64,000 bases of DNA, from positions 1 to 64,000 of the forward strand of contig NZ_WAJS01000003.1 in NCBI RefSeq assembly GCF_008831045.1, given 5' to 3'. Within the stretch, counting starts at the first letter, position 1. Every line of letters starts with the position of its first letter. Origin of the DNA: Adlercreutzia muris (lineage in GTDB: Bacteria; Actinomycetota; Coriobacteriia; Coriobacteriales; Eggerthellaceae). Below the pieces are notes generated by a model that saw only the letters and a program-made list of their open reading frames with translations, was not told the origin of the DNA and searched no databases. The position numbers and the translations under genes are program-made. Below are positions 44,782 through 53,869 of the stretch, in pieces.

Positions 44782-46686
44782 ATGGGCTTTCACGTACCGC
44801 GCGTCACCATCAGCATCGACTTCGGCAAAGAGGCCTCGTTCGGCGAGCTGAGCCTCATCTCGCTCGGCTACGGGCTGCACCAGGCCTGGATTTACAGCTC
44901 CATGTTCGATAAGGGCGGCATCTTCGGCACGGCCCCCTTGGAAGTAAGCCCTCTGAACGAGGAGCTGTCGCTGGCCTACTTCATGTCCATCCTCGTATAC
45001 GGCGTGTTGCTGCTTGTCGCGAGCGCGCTGGACACGAAGCTCATCCGCTTCTTCCACGCCACGGCGACCCTCGCCAGCGCGGCGGCGCTCGGCGCCGCGG
45101 GTACTCTGCTTCTGCTCTTGCCCGCGTCGGCCGGATGGGACACCGAGATGACCCAGATCGTCTCCGGCGTGCTCACCGGTGCGGGCTCCTCGGTACTGCT
45201 CATCGCCTGGGGCATCGCCTTCGCACGGCGCGACTCGGCTTCCATCGTCATCAACGGGGCTCTGTCCATCGCCATCGGCTTCGGCATCTACGGCGTGGTG
45301 CTGCACCAACTCCCCTTCCCCATCGGCGCTATCGCGAGCGCGCTCATTCCCGTGGCGGAAATGGCGCTTTTGCTCGTGCTGCGCTCTCACGTGAGCCTCG
45401 ATTTCGACAACCGCCGGCTCGTCTTCAGCCCCCTGCCCATTAACCAAGCGCGCTTCGTGTTCCGCTTCGGGCTGCCGGTGTTCTTCCTCGGCGTGGCCCT
45501 AGGCGTGCTGCGCCAAACCTCCATCGAGACGGTGCTGCCCGGTGACGGCTTCGAGGATCAGGCCATCCTCTTCGTCACCGCCTGCTGCGCCATGGTGCTC
45601 ATCATGGTGACGTTTCTGGCTCTCGGCGGCAACGAGCGCTGGCATACCTTCTTCCGCCCGCTCATTCCCTTCATCGCCGTGACGGCCGTGTTCATCCCCG
45701 TATCCGCCGGCTCCGATTCGGTGCTCACCACTTCGGTGGTGCTCATCGGGTACATGACCTTCGAGGCGCTCATGTGGATCTTCTTCGCCGAGCTCTCGCA
45801 GCGCTTCCGCCTCTCGCCCATCTTCGTGTTCGGCCTCGGACGCGGCGTGATGGCCCTGGCGACCCTCGGCGGGTCGCTTCTGCCCGTGGCGAGCGCCGCG
45901 CTGCCCGGCATTCCGGCCGTAGGCGAGACGGGCCTTGTGATTCTGGTGATCGTGGCCATGATGGTGGCCTATGCGCTTCTGCCCGAGGAGCGCGAGATGA
46001 TGACCATCGTATCTACCGCGCCCTGTGTGAAACTGGCCGCCCGCACGCCGGGCACGCCGCTCGTGGTGGCGAACTTTGCCGACCGCGGCGAAGGCGAGGC
46101 TGCAGAAGCAAGCCCGACGGAAAAGGCGGACGCCGCCACCTCGCGAGCACCGTGGGAAATGACCGCCGCAGAAGAGGACGGGAAGGGAGCCAATCTTGAT
46201 TCACCAGCGGCCGCCGGCGACGGCGGCGACGGCGGCACAGCGATGCCGACGGCGGCCGCTGCAGCCTCCGCGGAGGGTGCCACCGCCAATGCGGGAAACC
46301 CGGCAGCGGTGCCGCTCCCCGTAAGCCCCGAAGCCGACCTGCCCGACCCGGCTCCCACGGCCCTGGCGGATTCTGCGGACGGTACCGCCCCGATATCCGA
46401 AGCGCGGCGCACCATGCTCGGCGAGACGGTCGAGAGCGACGACGGAGACGCTCGCATGGGTCGCTTCCGTTTGCGCTGCGAGGCCGTGGCCAACACCTAC
46501 CTGCTGTCGCGCCGTGAAAGCGAGGTGCTCTATTACCTGGCTCGTGGCTACAAATCGGCTTCCATCCAGCAGCAGCTCTACATCTCCGAGGGCACGGCGA
46601 AGACCCACATCCGCCACATCTACCGCAAGCTGAACGTGCACAACCAGCAGGAGCTCATCCTTCTCATCGACGAGGTGGAGCTGTAG
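44782..46686 (+). CDS. Membrane-spanning LuxR-family regulator, long linker
   Basis: 634 residues. Ten to twelve hydrophobic helices occupy residues 1-400, followed by an unusually long acidic Ala/Gly/Pro-rich linker (about 420-555) and a LuxR helix-turn-helix at the C-terminus (LSRRESEVLYYLARGYKS, EGTAKTHIRHIYRKLNVHNQQ). AAGGGGGAT precedes ATG. It converges on the anchor gene of molybdoenzyme system 3. A substrate-responsive, membrane-tethered activator is the likely role. Confidence 0.87.
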   Translation: MGFHVPRVTISIDFGKEASFGELSLISLGYGLHQAWIYSSMFDKGGIFGTAPLEVSPLNEELSLAYFMSILVYGVLLLVASALDTKLIRFFHATATLASAAALGAAGTLLLLLPASAGWDTEMTQIVSGVLTGAGSSVLLIAWGIAFARRDSASIVINGALSIAIGFGIYGVVLHQLPFPIGAIASALIPVAEMALLLVLRSHVSLDFDNRRLVFSPLPINQARFVFRFGLPVFFLGVALGVLRQTSIETVLPGDGFEDQAILFVTACCAMVLIMVTFLALGGNERWHTFFRPLIPFIAVTAVFIPVSAGSDSVLTTSVVLIGYMTFEALMWIFFAELSQRFRLSPIFVFGLGRGVMALATLGGSLLPVASAALPGIPAVGETGLVILVIVAMMVAYALLPEEREMMTIVSTAPCVKLAARTPGTPLVVANFADRGEGEAAEASPTEKADAATSRAPWEMTAAEEDGKGANLDSPAAAGDGGDGGTAMPTAAAAASAEGATANAGNPAAVPLPVSPEADLPDPAPTALADSADGTAPISEARRTMLGETVESDDGDARMGRFRLRCEAVANTYLLSRRESEVLYYLARGYKSASIQQQLYISEGTAKTHIRHIYRKLNVHNQQELILLIDEVEL

Positions 46687-46688
46687 GG

Positions 46689-46728
46689 CGCGAATCGACG
46701 ATATGACCGCTCACATCGTCGATTCGCG
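46689..46728 (+). terminator. Terminator of the 44782 LuxR gene
   Basis: A 14-bp stem, CGCGAATCGACGAT and its complement with a 12-base loop, starts 3 bases after the stop codon and is followed by TCACTTTTGG. Confidence 0.8.
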
Positions 46729-46900
46729 TCACTTTTGGCTCAGAAATCTCTAACGAGACCTGTTTTCTGTCGCAAACCAACGGTATGCTCAGTCACATCG
46801 CCAATTTGGGGCACTTTTGATTCAGAATTCTCCATTGCGAACCGTTTTCCTGCCGAAAAATCATGCTTTGCACGTTCACATCGTCAGTTTGCGCCAACCA
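46711..46900. repeat. Diverged tandem repeat of 82-83 bp in the intergenic region
   Basis: Unit starts at 46711, 46793 and 46876 share TCACATCG-Y-C followed by A/T-rich sequence; the first two units also share CACTTTTG-N2-TCAGAA and GTTTTC blocks. The whole is AT-richer than its surroundings and overlaps the LuxR terminator. No coding frame. The origin is unclear; similar TCR-like palindromic repeats occur at 62515. Confidence 0.55.
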
Positions 46901-46908
46901 ATAGCACG

Positions 46909-46981
46909 GAAAGCCCCCGGTGGGGGCGATTCGCGTTTGCAAGGGGTTTGGGGAAACGAATCGCACCCACCGGGGGCTTTC
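46909..46981 (+). terminator. Large hairpin between convergent LuxR and anchor genes
   Basis: Arms 46909-46933 and 46957-46981 are complementary at 24 of 25 positions (outer GAAAGCCCCCGGTGGG, inner GCGATTCG), loop 23 bases. The right arm ends GGGGGCTTTCTATTTG, terminator-like on the plus strand. The remaining interval 46982-47239 includes a REP-like segment (CTTCGACTGCGCGC and its partial inversion) and nothing coding. Confidence 0.7.
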
Positions 46982-47239
46982 TATTTGTGCGAGATCCTTC
47001 GACTGCGCGCTTCGCGCTCCGCTCAGGATGACGCAAGGTGACTCAACAAAAGCTGAGCGTAGAGGAGACGCGGGCATTCCAGCCGAGCGCAGTTCACCCT
47101 AAGGGTACTTCCTCGCTTCGCTCGGGCGCCGACACGCGACATTCCGTGCACGCGAAGACTGTCGAGCGAATTGGAATACCCAGCGGCTCTGACCAGCGGG
47201 GAGCCGCGAGCCGCAAAGCTCGCAGCCCCCCTTCCCCGC

Positions 47240-48112
47240 TTAGAAGAACGGGTAGATGCTCACACCGGTCATGTAGAACGTCGCACGCAGGGCCAGAGCG
47301 CTCACGAGCACGCAGGCCGCGCCCACGGCACCCCAGATTTTCCAGTCGCCCTTGGCCTTGCCCACAAAAGCACTGGCCGCACCGGCCACCGCCGCTACAA
47401 TGGAGCATACGGCCCAGCCCATGGACGCGCCGGAGAAGGGCGCCGTGGAGCCATCGGGAGTGATGTCCAGCGTCGGCTGGGTGGGGTCGTACCAGAACTC
47501 CACGGCGGTGTAGGATCCAGCCGTGGCCTGCATGGCAATGAGGTAGGCCACCACGAGCACCACGTTGGCACACTGGCCGATCACGTTGGCCTTGGCATCC
47601 AGGTCGGAAGCTTCATCGCGCACGGCACAGATGACGGCCATGGTCGCCGGGCCGAAGGCGCAGGCCGCGCCCAAAAGCGAGCCGATCTGCAGCAGGGAAT
47701 CCCAGGCCGGCAGCGAGGCCATCATGTAGGAGTGGCCCATGACGACCACGAGCACCACGGCCAGCACAAGACCGGCCACGGCGAGCCACGCCGGCACCCT
47801 GGCCTCATCACCGCTGCGGCGCAGGTACACGAAGTAGACCACCATGACCACCGCGAGCACCACGATGGCAATGAGCTCCTGGGTGATGCCGCTGGTCATG
47901 TGGCCGAAGCCGTTGAAGATGCGCTCCCAGTGCTCCAGATGGAAGAACACCGCAATACCGCCGACGGCCAGAAGCGCCACGGAGACGATGAGCGCCGGCA
48001 TCTGGGCTTTCGCGCCCCGGCCGCGCAGGGCCCACAGGCACTGGGCGCCGAACAGGCCCGCCGCCCACGCGAGCAGCGTCGTAAACAAGATAAGGGGCCA
48101 TTGCAGTTCCAT
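47240..48112 (-). CDS. DmsC/NrfD-like membrane anchor subunit (system 3)
   Basis: 290 residues with about eight membrane helices, N-terminus MELQWPLILFTTLLAW. Contains IAVFFHLEHWERIFNGFGHM, aligning with the anchor at 33583. Its ATG overlaps the stop codon of the Fe-S gene (TAATG), so translation is coupled. The upstream extension of this frame is a shadow of the Fe-S gene. Confidence 0.88.
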   Translation of the reverse strand: MELQWPLILFTTLLAWAAGLFGAQCLWALRGRGAKAQMPALIVSVALLAVGGIAVFFHLEHWERIFNGFGHMTSGITQELIAIVVLAVVMVVYFVYLRRSGDEARVPAWLAVAGLVLAVVLVVVMGHSYMMASLPAWDSLLQIGSLLGAACAFGPATMAVICAVRDEASDLDAKANVIGQCANVVLVVAYLIAMQATAGSYTAVEFWYDPTQPTLDITPDGSTAPFSGASMGWAVCSIVAAVAGAASAFVGKAKGDWKIWGAVGAACVLVSALALRATFYMTGVSIYPFF

Positions 48113-48774
48113 TATTCCCCACCCTTCCATTCTCTGTCGCGCAGGATGTAGGCGAAGTGCGGGCCGTTGCCCACGTCGGGCAGCCGGTGCACGTCGGCCT
48201 CGCCGTACTCCTTGGCCATTTCGCCCAGCTTCACGCGATTGCCGGTGTACAGGTTGTCGTAGGAGCGATCGGTGTCGTAGCCCACGGCCGGCGCCTCGAA
48301 GGAGTCGATGCCGGCGTCCAGATCGCCGAAGAAGCGGGCGCGGCCGCCGCACTGGATGACGCACTGGGGCAGGCCGCCGGCGGCGGTGATCTGCTCACAG
48401 AGCGTGCACTTCTCGACCACGCGCTCCTCCTCGTTCAGGTAGCGCACGCCGTAGGGGCAGGCCATGGCGCAGAACTGGCAGCCGATGCACTTGGACTTGT
48501 CGATCTGCACGGTGCCGTCCTCGCGCACCTGGGAGGCGCCGGTGGGGCACACTTTCACGCACTCGGGGTTCTCGCAGTGCTGGCAGCCCACGGGCAGGTA
48601 GTACATCTCCACGTCGCGGGCGCTCGCGGCGCCGGCCTTCTTGCTCGGGCCGATTCTCAGCACCTTGTTCCAGTAGCTGCCGATGGGCACGTTGTTCACG
48701 GCCTTGCACGCGACCATGCACGCGAGGCAGCCCACGCAGCGGTTCAGGTCGGTGACGATAGCGTTCGTTGCCAT
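48112..48774 (-). CDS. DmsB-like four-cluster Fe-S subunit (system 3)
   Basis: 220 residues: CVGCLACMVACK, CQHCENPECVKVCP, CIGCQFCAMACPYG, and CTLCEQ with CVIQCGGRARFFGD. Nearly the same as the 34504 product in its Cys regions. It bridges anchor and catalytic subunit. Four bases separate it from the catalytic gene. Confidence 0.92.
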   Translation of the reverse strand: MATNAIVTDLNRCVGCLACMVACKAVNNVPIGSYWNKVLRIGPSKKAGAASARDVEMYYLPVGCQHCENPECVKVCPTGASQVREDGTVQIDKSKCIGCQFCAMACPYGVRYLNEEERVVEKCTLCEQITAAGGLPQCVIQCGGRARFFGDLDAGIDSFEAPAVGYDTDRSYDNLYTGNRVKLGEMAKEYGEADVHRLPDVGNGPHFAYILRDREWKGGE

Positions 48775-48778
48775 GGCC

Positions 48779-51700
48779 CTAGGCCTCCTCTCGGATATCG
48801 TAGTTGGGCAGCCATGCCTTCAGGCGCGGGTCGGAGGCGTCGCAGATGATCTGGGTGCCGTCCTCGGGCGCGCAGGGGATGACGTTGCCGTCGGGGCAGT
48901 TCTCGGGCGTCGCCTTGTAGATCTTCACGGGCACGCCGCGCATGTGGGACGAGCCGATGAACTTGTCCTGGCCGTAGGGATTCCAGATGCACTCGATGTT
49001 GGACAGCGTGAAGCCGTGGGTCGGCGCCGGCAGCTCGGGGAACCACCAGGCGTGCTCGGCGTTGGCCCAGCCCGGCGCGATGCCGTGGTAGAGGTCCACG
49101 CACTGGCGCACCTTGCCCCACTCGGTCTCGATCCAGGCCCAGTCGCCCTGCTTGAGCCCCAGCTTCTCGGCGTCCTCGGGGTTCATCTCCAGGCGCGGGG
49201 CCGGCCACAGCTCGCGACACCAGGGCAGTTGCCGGTGCTCGGAGTGGAAGTACACGGGGATACGGCGGCCGGTGGTGAGGATGATCGGGTACTCCTCCAG
49301 GTCGATGGTGCCGCTGCCGGCCGCGGACACGGGCGGCTCGTAGTTCGGCATCATCTCCTTGATGACGTCGAACTTGCCAGGCTCGGCCTCGTTGGCCATG
49401 TCGAGGCACAGCGTCTCGAACTGCATGGACCAGAAGCTCACCAAGCCCGTGGGGGTGGGACAGCCGAAGTTGTTCACCGGCTGGCCCGTGGCGGGGTCGG
49501 TCGACCAGGGGGCGGCAGTGCAGGCATCCTTGCCCATGCGCATCCAGCCGGTCTCGAAGCGACGGTAGGTGCCCCAGCGCTCCGGCTCTACTACCTTGGC
49601 GTTGATCCAGCCATTGTCCTGGAAGTCCTGACGGAAGTCCTCCCAGTGCTCCCACTTGCAGCCCGGGTAGCGATCCGAGAAGCCCGACACCTCGTTATGG
49701 GCCTGGAACCAGTCCTCCAAGCGGTCGTCGTGCAGATAGGCACCCGGGGCGTCGCCGGCGATGTTGGTCCAGGTGCCGTTGGGGTTGCCCTGCTTCTCCA
49801 TGGCCTCGAAGATGAGGCGGTTGATGTCGTAGTCGAACTTCGTGTCGGCCGGCGGCTCGATGGCGCGCTGGGTAAGCCCGATACCGCCCGAGGCGCCCTG
49901 GGACACGCGGATGCAGTTCAACTCGGTCCAGTGCTGGCAGGGCAGGATGATGTCGGCCATCTCGGTGCCGGGGTGGTGGAACATGTTGATGTCCACCCAG
50001 AAGTCCAGCTGCGAGAGCGCCTCCCAGGCCAGGTTGGCGTTGGACATGTTCATGAACGAGCCGGACTCGTTGATGCCGCCGCGCAGGCGGTACTCGCCGT
50101 TGCCCAGACAGGCCTCCCAGATGAGGGTGGCATCAGCCCACTCGCCGTAGTAGGGCAGCATGGGGAACTTGCTCGCGCCGATCATCTTGCCGTGCACATC
50201 GCGCTTGTCCGGAATGTTCATCGGATCGACGTCCACATCGGCAAGGTACATCGGCGGGCACATGGGCTCTCCGGTGAGCGCTCCCATGCCCTTCAGGGTG
50301 TACTTCACCTCTTCGGGCATGTTGGTGCCCGGAGCGGCCGTGGACTGCTCGTCCACAGGGGAGCGCGTGAGGCCGCGGTTGCCGGCAGGGCCGTCGAAGT
50401 TGCCCGAGGTGTAGATGAGGTTGCAGATGGCACGCACCGTCTGGGTGCAGTTGCCGATCTGGTCGGGGGCCAGCTGCAGGTGGATACCGCCGTTGCCGTA
50501 GGTCTGGCCCTCGGGACGGGTCAGCCACAGCACGCAGGTCTCCTCGATCATCTGCGGGTCGAGGCCCGTGATCTCGGCGGCCCACTCGGGGGTGCAATCG
50601 GCCACCGAGGCGGCCAGGTAGCTCCACACGGGACGGGCGGCGTGCTTGCTGCCGTCAGCCAGGGTCACCTCGTGGGTGCCCTCCAGATCGAAGTCGATGC
50701 CGGCCTCCACGAGCTCGTTATAGGAGATGGGCGGCAGGTAGCCCTCCTGGGAGGTGCCGGCGTACACCACTTCCATCTGATCGCGGGTGGGGGCCACGTG
50801 GTTGCAGCCCTGCCACTGGGTGGTGTCGGCGTCCCAGTACACCAGGCCGCCGGCGCCGTCGTTGGCGTTCTTGTTCCAGGCCATGAACTTGTGGGGGCTG
50901 CCGCCGGCCACCAGGTCGCTCTCCTTCAGAAGGCGCGTCTTCAGCTTCGTGCCGATGAGATCCTGCAGCGGGGGCACGGCGATGGGGGCCGTCAGATCCA
51001 GGTAGCGTCCGCCCGTGGGCTCCATGTCCTCCACCACCAGCAGCGAGGCGTCGGTCCAGCGCTTCACGAACTCCCAGTCCACCAGGTCCTTTTCGATCAT
51101 GACATGCTGCCAGGCCAGGGCGAGCGCCCCGTCGGTGCCCGGCTCCAGGTTCAGCCAGTAGTCCGCCTCCTTGCCCGAGCCGGACAGGCGCGGGTCGATG
51201 CAGATATGGGCCTCGGCATCGGTCATGCGGTCCACGAGGTTGCGGCAGCTGTCGTCGTAGTTGGAGTTCTCCGGCGCGGTGCCCCACTGCACGTAGACGC
51301 GCGGCCCGTCGCGCAGGGCCATCCATGGGGAGCCGTCCACGGAGCTGATCCAGCCCATGAGGCGGCGGGGGCCCTTGCAGATCTCCGAGGCCACGTGGGC
51401 GTTGGGAGTCTGGAACAGCCACTTGTAGAACGCATAGGGCCCATAGACCCACTGGCGGGACGTGCCGCACATGTTGAAGATGCACTCGCCGCCGTACTGG
51501 TCGATGAGCTCCTGGAACTTGGTGCCGATGGTCTCCATGGCCTCGTCCCAGGTGATGCGCACCCAGCCAGGGTCCTCGCCCTTGGGGTTGGTGCGCTTCA
51601 TGGGATGGTAGATGCGGTCGGGGTGGTAGGCCGCCTGCAGCGACGACTGCGACTTGCCGCAGCAGTTGCCCGACGACTGGAACGACGACTGGTCGCCCTC

Positions 51701-51925
51701 CACCTTGACGGCGCGCCCGTTCTCCACCGTGACCCACACGCCGCACTCCATCTTGCCGCAGCCGCGGCAGCAGGTGCGCACGCGCTTGACCTCACTGCCC
51801 TTGCCCGGCGCCTCGGCATCCTCGGCGAGCGCCGCACCGGGCGCGGCACATCCGATGACCGCCGTGGCGGCCGTGGCCGCGGACAGCTTGGCGAAGGTAC
51901 GGCGGCTCAGGTTGAGCTTACCCAT
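48779..51925 (-). CDS. Molybdopterin oxidoreductase catalytic subunit, 1048 aa (system 3)
   Basis: Tat signal SRRTFAKLSAATAATAV (7-23); a Cys at 26 in VIGC might act as a lipobox, but ALAED nearby is a plausible peptidase site. The Fe-S motif is CCRGCGKMEC (52-61) with CC at 88-89. The C-terminal region contains PVYFHSEHRQLPWCRELWPAP, shared with system 2. A homologue of the 35182 product but without its large insertions. Likely an exported respiratory reductase or dehydroxylase; substrate unknown. AAAGGAGGAGAG precedes ATG. The divergent LuxR at 52126 is its probable regulator. Confidence 0.9.
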   Translation of the reverse strand: MGKLNLSRRTFAKLSAATAATAVIGCAAPGAALAEDAEAPGKGSEVKRVRTCCRGCGKMECGVWVTVENGRAVKVEGDQSSFQSSGNCCGKSQSSLQAAYHPDRIYHPMKRTNPKGEDPGWVRITWDEAMETIGTKFQELIDQYGGECIFNMCGTSRQWVYGPYAFYKWLFQTPNAHVASEICKGPRRLMGWISSVDGSPWMALRDGPRVYVQWGTAPENSNYDDSCRNLVDRMTDAEAHICIDPRLSGSGKEADYWLNLEPGTDGALALAWQHVMIEKDLVDWEFVKRWTDASLLVVEDMEPTGGRYLDLTAPIAVPPLQDLIGTKLKTRLLKESDLVAGGSPHKFMAWNKNANDGAGGLVYWDADTTQWQGCNHVAPTRDQMEVVYAGTSQEGYLPPISYNELVEAGIDFDLEGTHEVTLADGSKHAARPVWSYLAASVADCTPEWAAEITGLDPQMIEETCVLWLTRPEGQTYGNGGIHLQLAPDQIGNCTQTVRAICNLIYTSGNFDGPAGNRGLTRSPVDEQSTAAPGTNMPEEVKYTLKGMGALTGEPMCPPMYLADVDVDPMNIPDKRDVHGKMIGASKFPMLPYYGEWADATLIWEACLGNGEYRLRGGINESGSFMNMSNANLAWEALSQLDFWVDINMFHHPGTEMADIILPCQHWTELNCIRVSQGASGGIGLTQRAIEPPADTKFDYDINRLIFEAMEKQGNPNGTWTNIAGDAPGAYLHDDRLEDWFQAHNEVSGFSDRYPGCKWEHWEDFRQDFQDNGWINAKVVEPERWGTYRRFETGWMRMGKDACTAAPWSTDPATGQPVNNFGCPTPTGLVSFWSMQFETLCLDMANEAEPGKFDVIKEMMPNYEPPVSAAGSGTIDLEEYPIILTTGRRIPVYFHSEHRQLPWCRELWPAPRLEMNPEDAEKLGLKQGDWAWIETEWGKVRQCVDLYHGIAPGWANAEHAWWFPELPAPTHGFTLSNIECIWNPYGQDKFIGSSHMRGVPVKIYKATPENCPDGNVIPCAPEDGTQIICDASDPRLKAWLPNYDIREEA

Positions 51926-52102
51926 CTCTCCTCCTTTTGTCTCTCTTCTCTTCTGGAAGCCGCTGGCGCGGTCTCCCACGTTGACATGGTGGCAAAATCG
52001 GGGCGCCGTCGCATCATATGTTTGCCATGATTTTTGAGTTTTACCAGTTCAATTCCTTATTTGTCCAGGAAAAAGATGGGCGCTTCCCCAAGCTTTTCCC
52101 AC

Positions 52103-52121
52103 TATAATTTTCTCGGGAGAA
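52103..52121 (+). promoter_or_regulatory. -10 element and dyad upstream of the 52126 LuxR gene
   Basis: TATAAT at 52103-52108 is followed directly by the dyad TTCTC-GG-GAGAA (52110-52121), which would cover the transcription start. No good -35 is visible, fitting an activator-dependent promoter. The leader before the first possible start codon (52126) is only about 10 bases. Confidence 0.5.
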
Positions 52122-52125
52122 TAGG

Positions 52126-53736
52126 GTGGATTTCCAGGGGAAGAACACGGTGCCGCCCGCTCGCTCCATGGTTGCCAGTCAAGTCGAGGGGGCTCGCGTG
52201 AGATTCGACTACATCGCAGAGAACCTGCGCGCCCGACGCGCGGAAATCGGCTCGCACCCGCTGTCCCCGGATCGCGTGCTCGGCTTCACGCTCATCCGGG
52301 GCTGGGTGTACCTCATGTTCGTCGGCGCGGCCGCCAGCTCCATGACGTGGACCGGCGAGGCCCTCCCGCCCGTCTTCTATACCGTCTCCACGGCGAGCCT
52401 GTGCGCCGTGCTCCTGGCGAGCGCCCTGGCCGGCAGCCGCTTCGTCCAGCTGATGCTGCACCCTGCCGCCCGGCTCGCCGGGCCCGTGCTCACCAGCGGG
52501 GGCACCCTGCTTTTGGCCTCCTCGGTCGGCGAGAGCGGCGCGGCCCTCATGTGCGGGCTTCTGGGAGCCCTCACCACGGGCATCGGCTCGGGCATCATCG
52601 ATCTGGGCTACGGCGAGCTGTACCGCAACGAGCCACCGGCCCGCACCACCTTCGAGGTGCCCCTGGCCTTCTTCCTAGCCGCCGTGGTGTTCTCCCTCGT
52701 CATCGCACTGCCGCCGACCGCGGGCTGCGTCGTCTGCTCGCTTTTGCCGGCCATTTCCGGATGGATCCTCTTCGGCCGCGAGCATGCCTGGTCCCGCAAG
52801 CACCGCGCCAGCGTGTTGCCCATCGATTTCGACCTGAAGTCCTTCGCCTGGCGCATCGGCGTGTGCGCCTGTTTGGTGGGCGTGGCCGACGGCATGGTGC
52901 GAGCTGCCTTCCTCTCGTCCAACAACCTGAGCATGCACATGTTCCTGCAATGGCCCCTGGCAGGAGCGGGGCTGCTCACCATGGCCATCGTCTACGGTGC
53001 CGCCATCTTGAGCTCCGAGCAGAGCGCCCGCACCATCTACAAGGCCGCCATCTTCGTCATGGCCTTCTTCTTCATGCTGCTGCCCGCGTTCACCGGCGCC
53101 CAGGATATGGAAAGCGTGCTGGCCCTGGCCGGCTACGGCACTTTCAACGTGCTCATCTGGATGCTGCTGGCGGAAATCTCCTACACCTACCGGCTCTCCT
53201 CCACCGAGGTCTTCGGCATCGGCTGGGCCATGGTGACCTTAGGGGTGCTGCTCGGTTCCATCGCCGGAACCATCGTGGATCAGTTCGCCCCGTTCACGCC
53301 CCAGTTCTTGAGCCTCATCGCCCTGGTCGCCACCATGGCCGTGCTCCTGTCGTTTCTGTTTGTGTTTCGCGAGAGCGACCTCATCGATCTGACCGAGGAG
53401 CCCGACGGCGACAACGCGGGCGCCATCGAGAAGGCCGCGGAAAGCCCGAGCTCCGAGGGGGTCGTCGCAGTGGCCGGCGAGTCGGGCGGCGACGAGGGTC
53501 GCCGGCCCCGCTTCCACGACCGCTGCCTGGAGGTGGCCGCCGCCTTCGAGTTATCGCCGAAGGAGACCGAGGTCATGACCTTGTTCGCCAAGGGCCGATC
53601 GGCCGCCCGCATCCAAGAGGAGCTGTTCATATCGAAGGGCACCGTGAGCACACATCTGCGCCACATCTACCAGAAGATGGACGTTCATTCCAAGCAGGAG
53701 CTCCTCGACGTCATCGAAGACCGCGACCGGAAGTGA
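52126..53736 (+). CDS. Membrane-spanning LuxR-family regulator (divergent from system 3)
   Basis: Up to 536 residues. About 12 hydrophobic helices span residues 60-420, followed by a linker and the LuxR helix-turn-helix (LSPKETEVMTLFAKGRSA, KGTVSTHLRHIYQKMDVHSKQ). Start is uncertain: GTG at 52126 lies only about 10 bases after the predicted transcript start; GTG at 52198, preceded by GAGGGGG, would remove 24 residues. Its head-to-head position with the system 3 catalytic gene makes it the probable regulator of that operon. Confidence 0.84.
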   Translation: MDFQGKNTVPPARSMVASQVEGARVRFDYIAENLRARRAEIGSHPLSPDRVLGFTLIRGWVYLMFVGAAASSMTWTGEALPPVFYTVSTASLCAVLLASALAGSRFVQLMLHPAARLAGPVLTSGGTLLLASSVGESGAALMCGLLGALTTGIGSGIIDLGYGELYRNEPPARTTFEVPLAFFLAAVVFSLVIALPPTAGCVVCSLLPAISGWILFGREHAWSRKHRASVLPIDFDLKSFAWRIGVCACLVGVADGMVRAAFLSSNNLSMHMFLQWPLAGAGLLTMAIVYGAAILSSEQSARTIYKAAIFVMAFFFMLLPAFTGAQDMESVLALAGYGTFNVLIWMLLAEISYTYRLSSTEVFGIGWAMVTLGVLLGSIAGTIVDQFAPFTPQFLSLIALVATMAVLLSFLFVFRESDLIDLTEEPDGDNAGAIEKAAESPSSEGVVAVAGESGGDEGRRPRFHDRCLEVAAAFELSPKETEVMTLFAKGRSAARIQEELFISKGTVSTHLRHIYQKMDVHSKQELLDVIEDRDRK

Positions 53737-53840
53737 GTCCAGGCCGATAAGCCGCGCCGGGAAACCGAGGCGGGCCATGTCCGGACTCGCGCACCCCCGC
53801 CCTACGCGAGACCGCCTTTTTCCTTTTTGCGAGCGTTCAG

Positions 53841-53846
53841 TATAAT
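53841..53846 (+). promoter_or_regulatory. -10 element of the 53870 LuxR gene
   Basis: A consensus TATAAT lies 24 bases upstream of ATG, directly preceding the AAGGAGAGGGGG ribosome site. The -35 position is only T-rich, so activation or a weak basal level is possible. Confidence 0.45.
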
Positions 53847-53869
53847 AGCGGGCTGTAAGGAGAGGGGGT

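Noticed and set aside
48683-52030. 1115-codon plus-strand frame opposite system 3
   Set aside because: Antisense shadow of the catalytic and Fe-S genes; no domain and no ribosome site.
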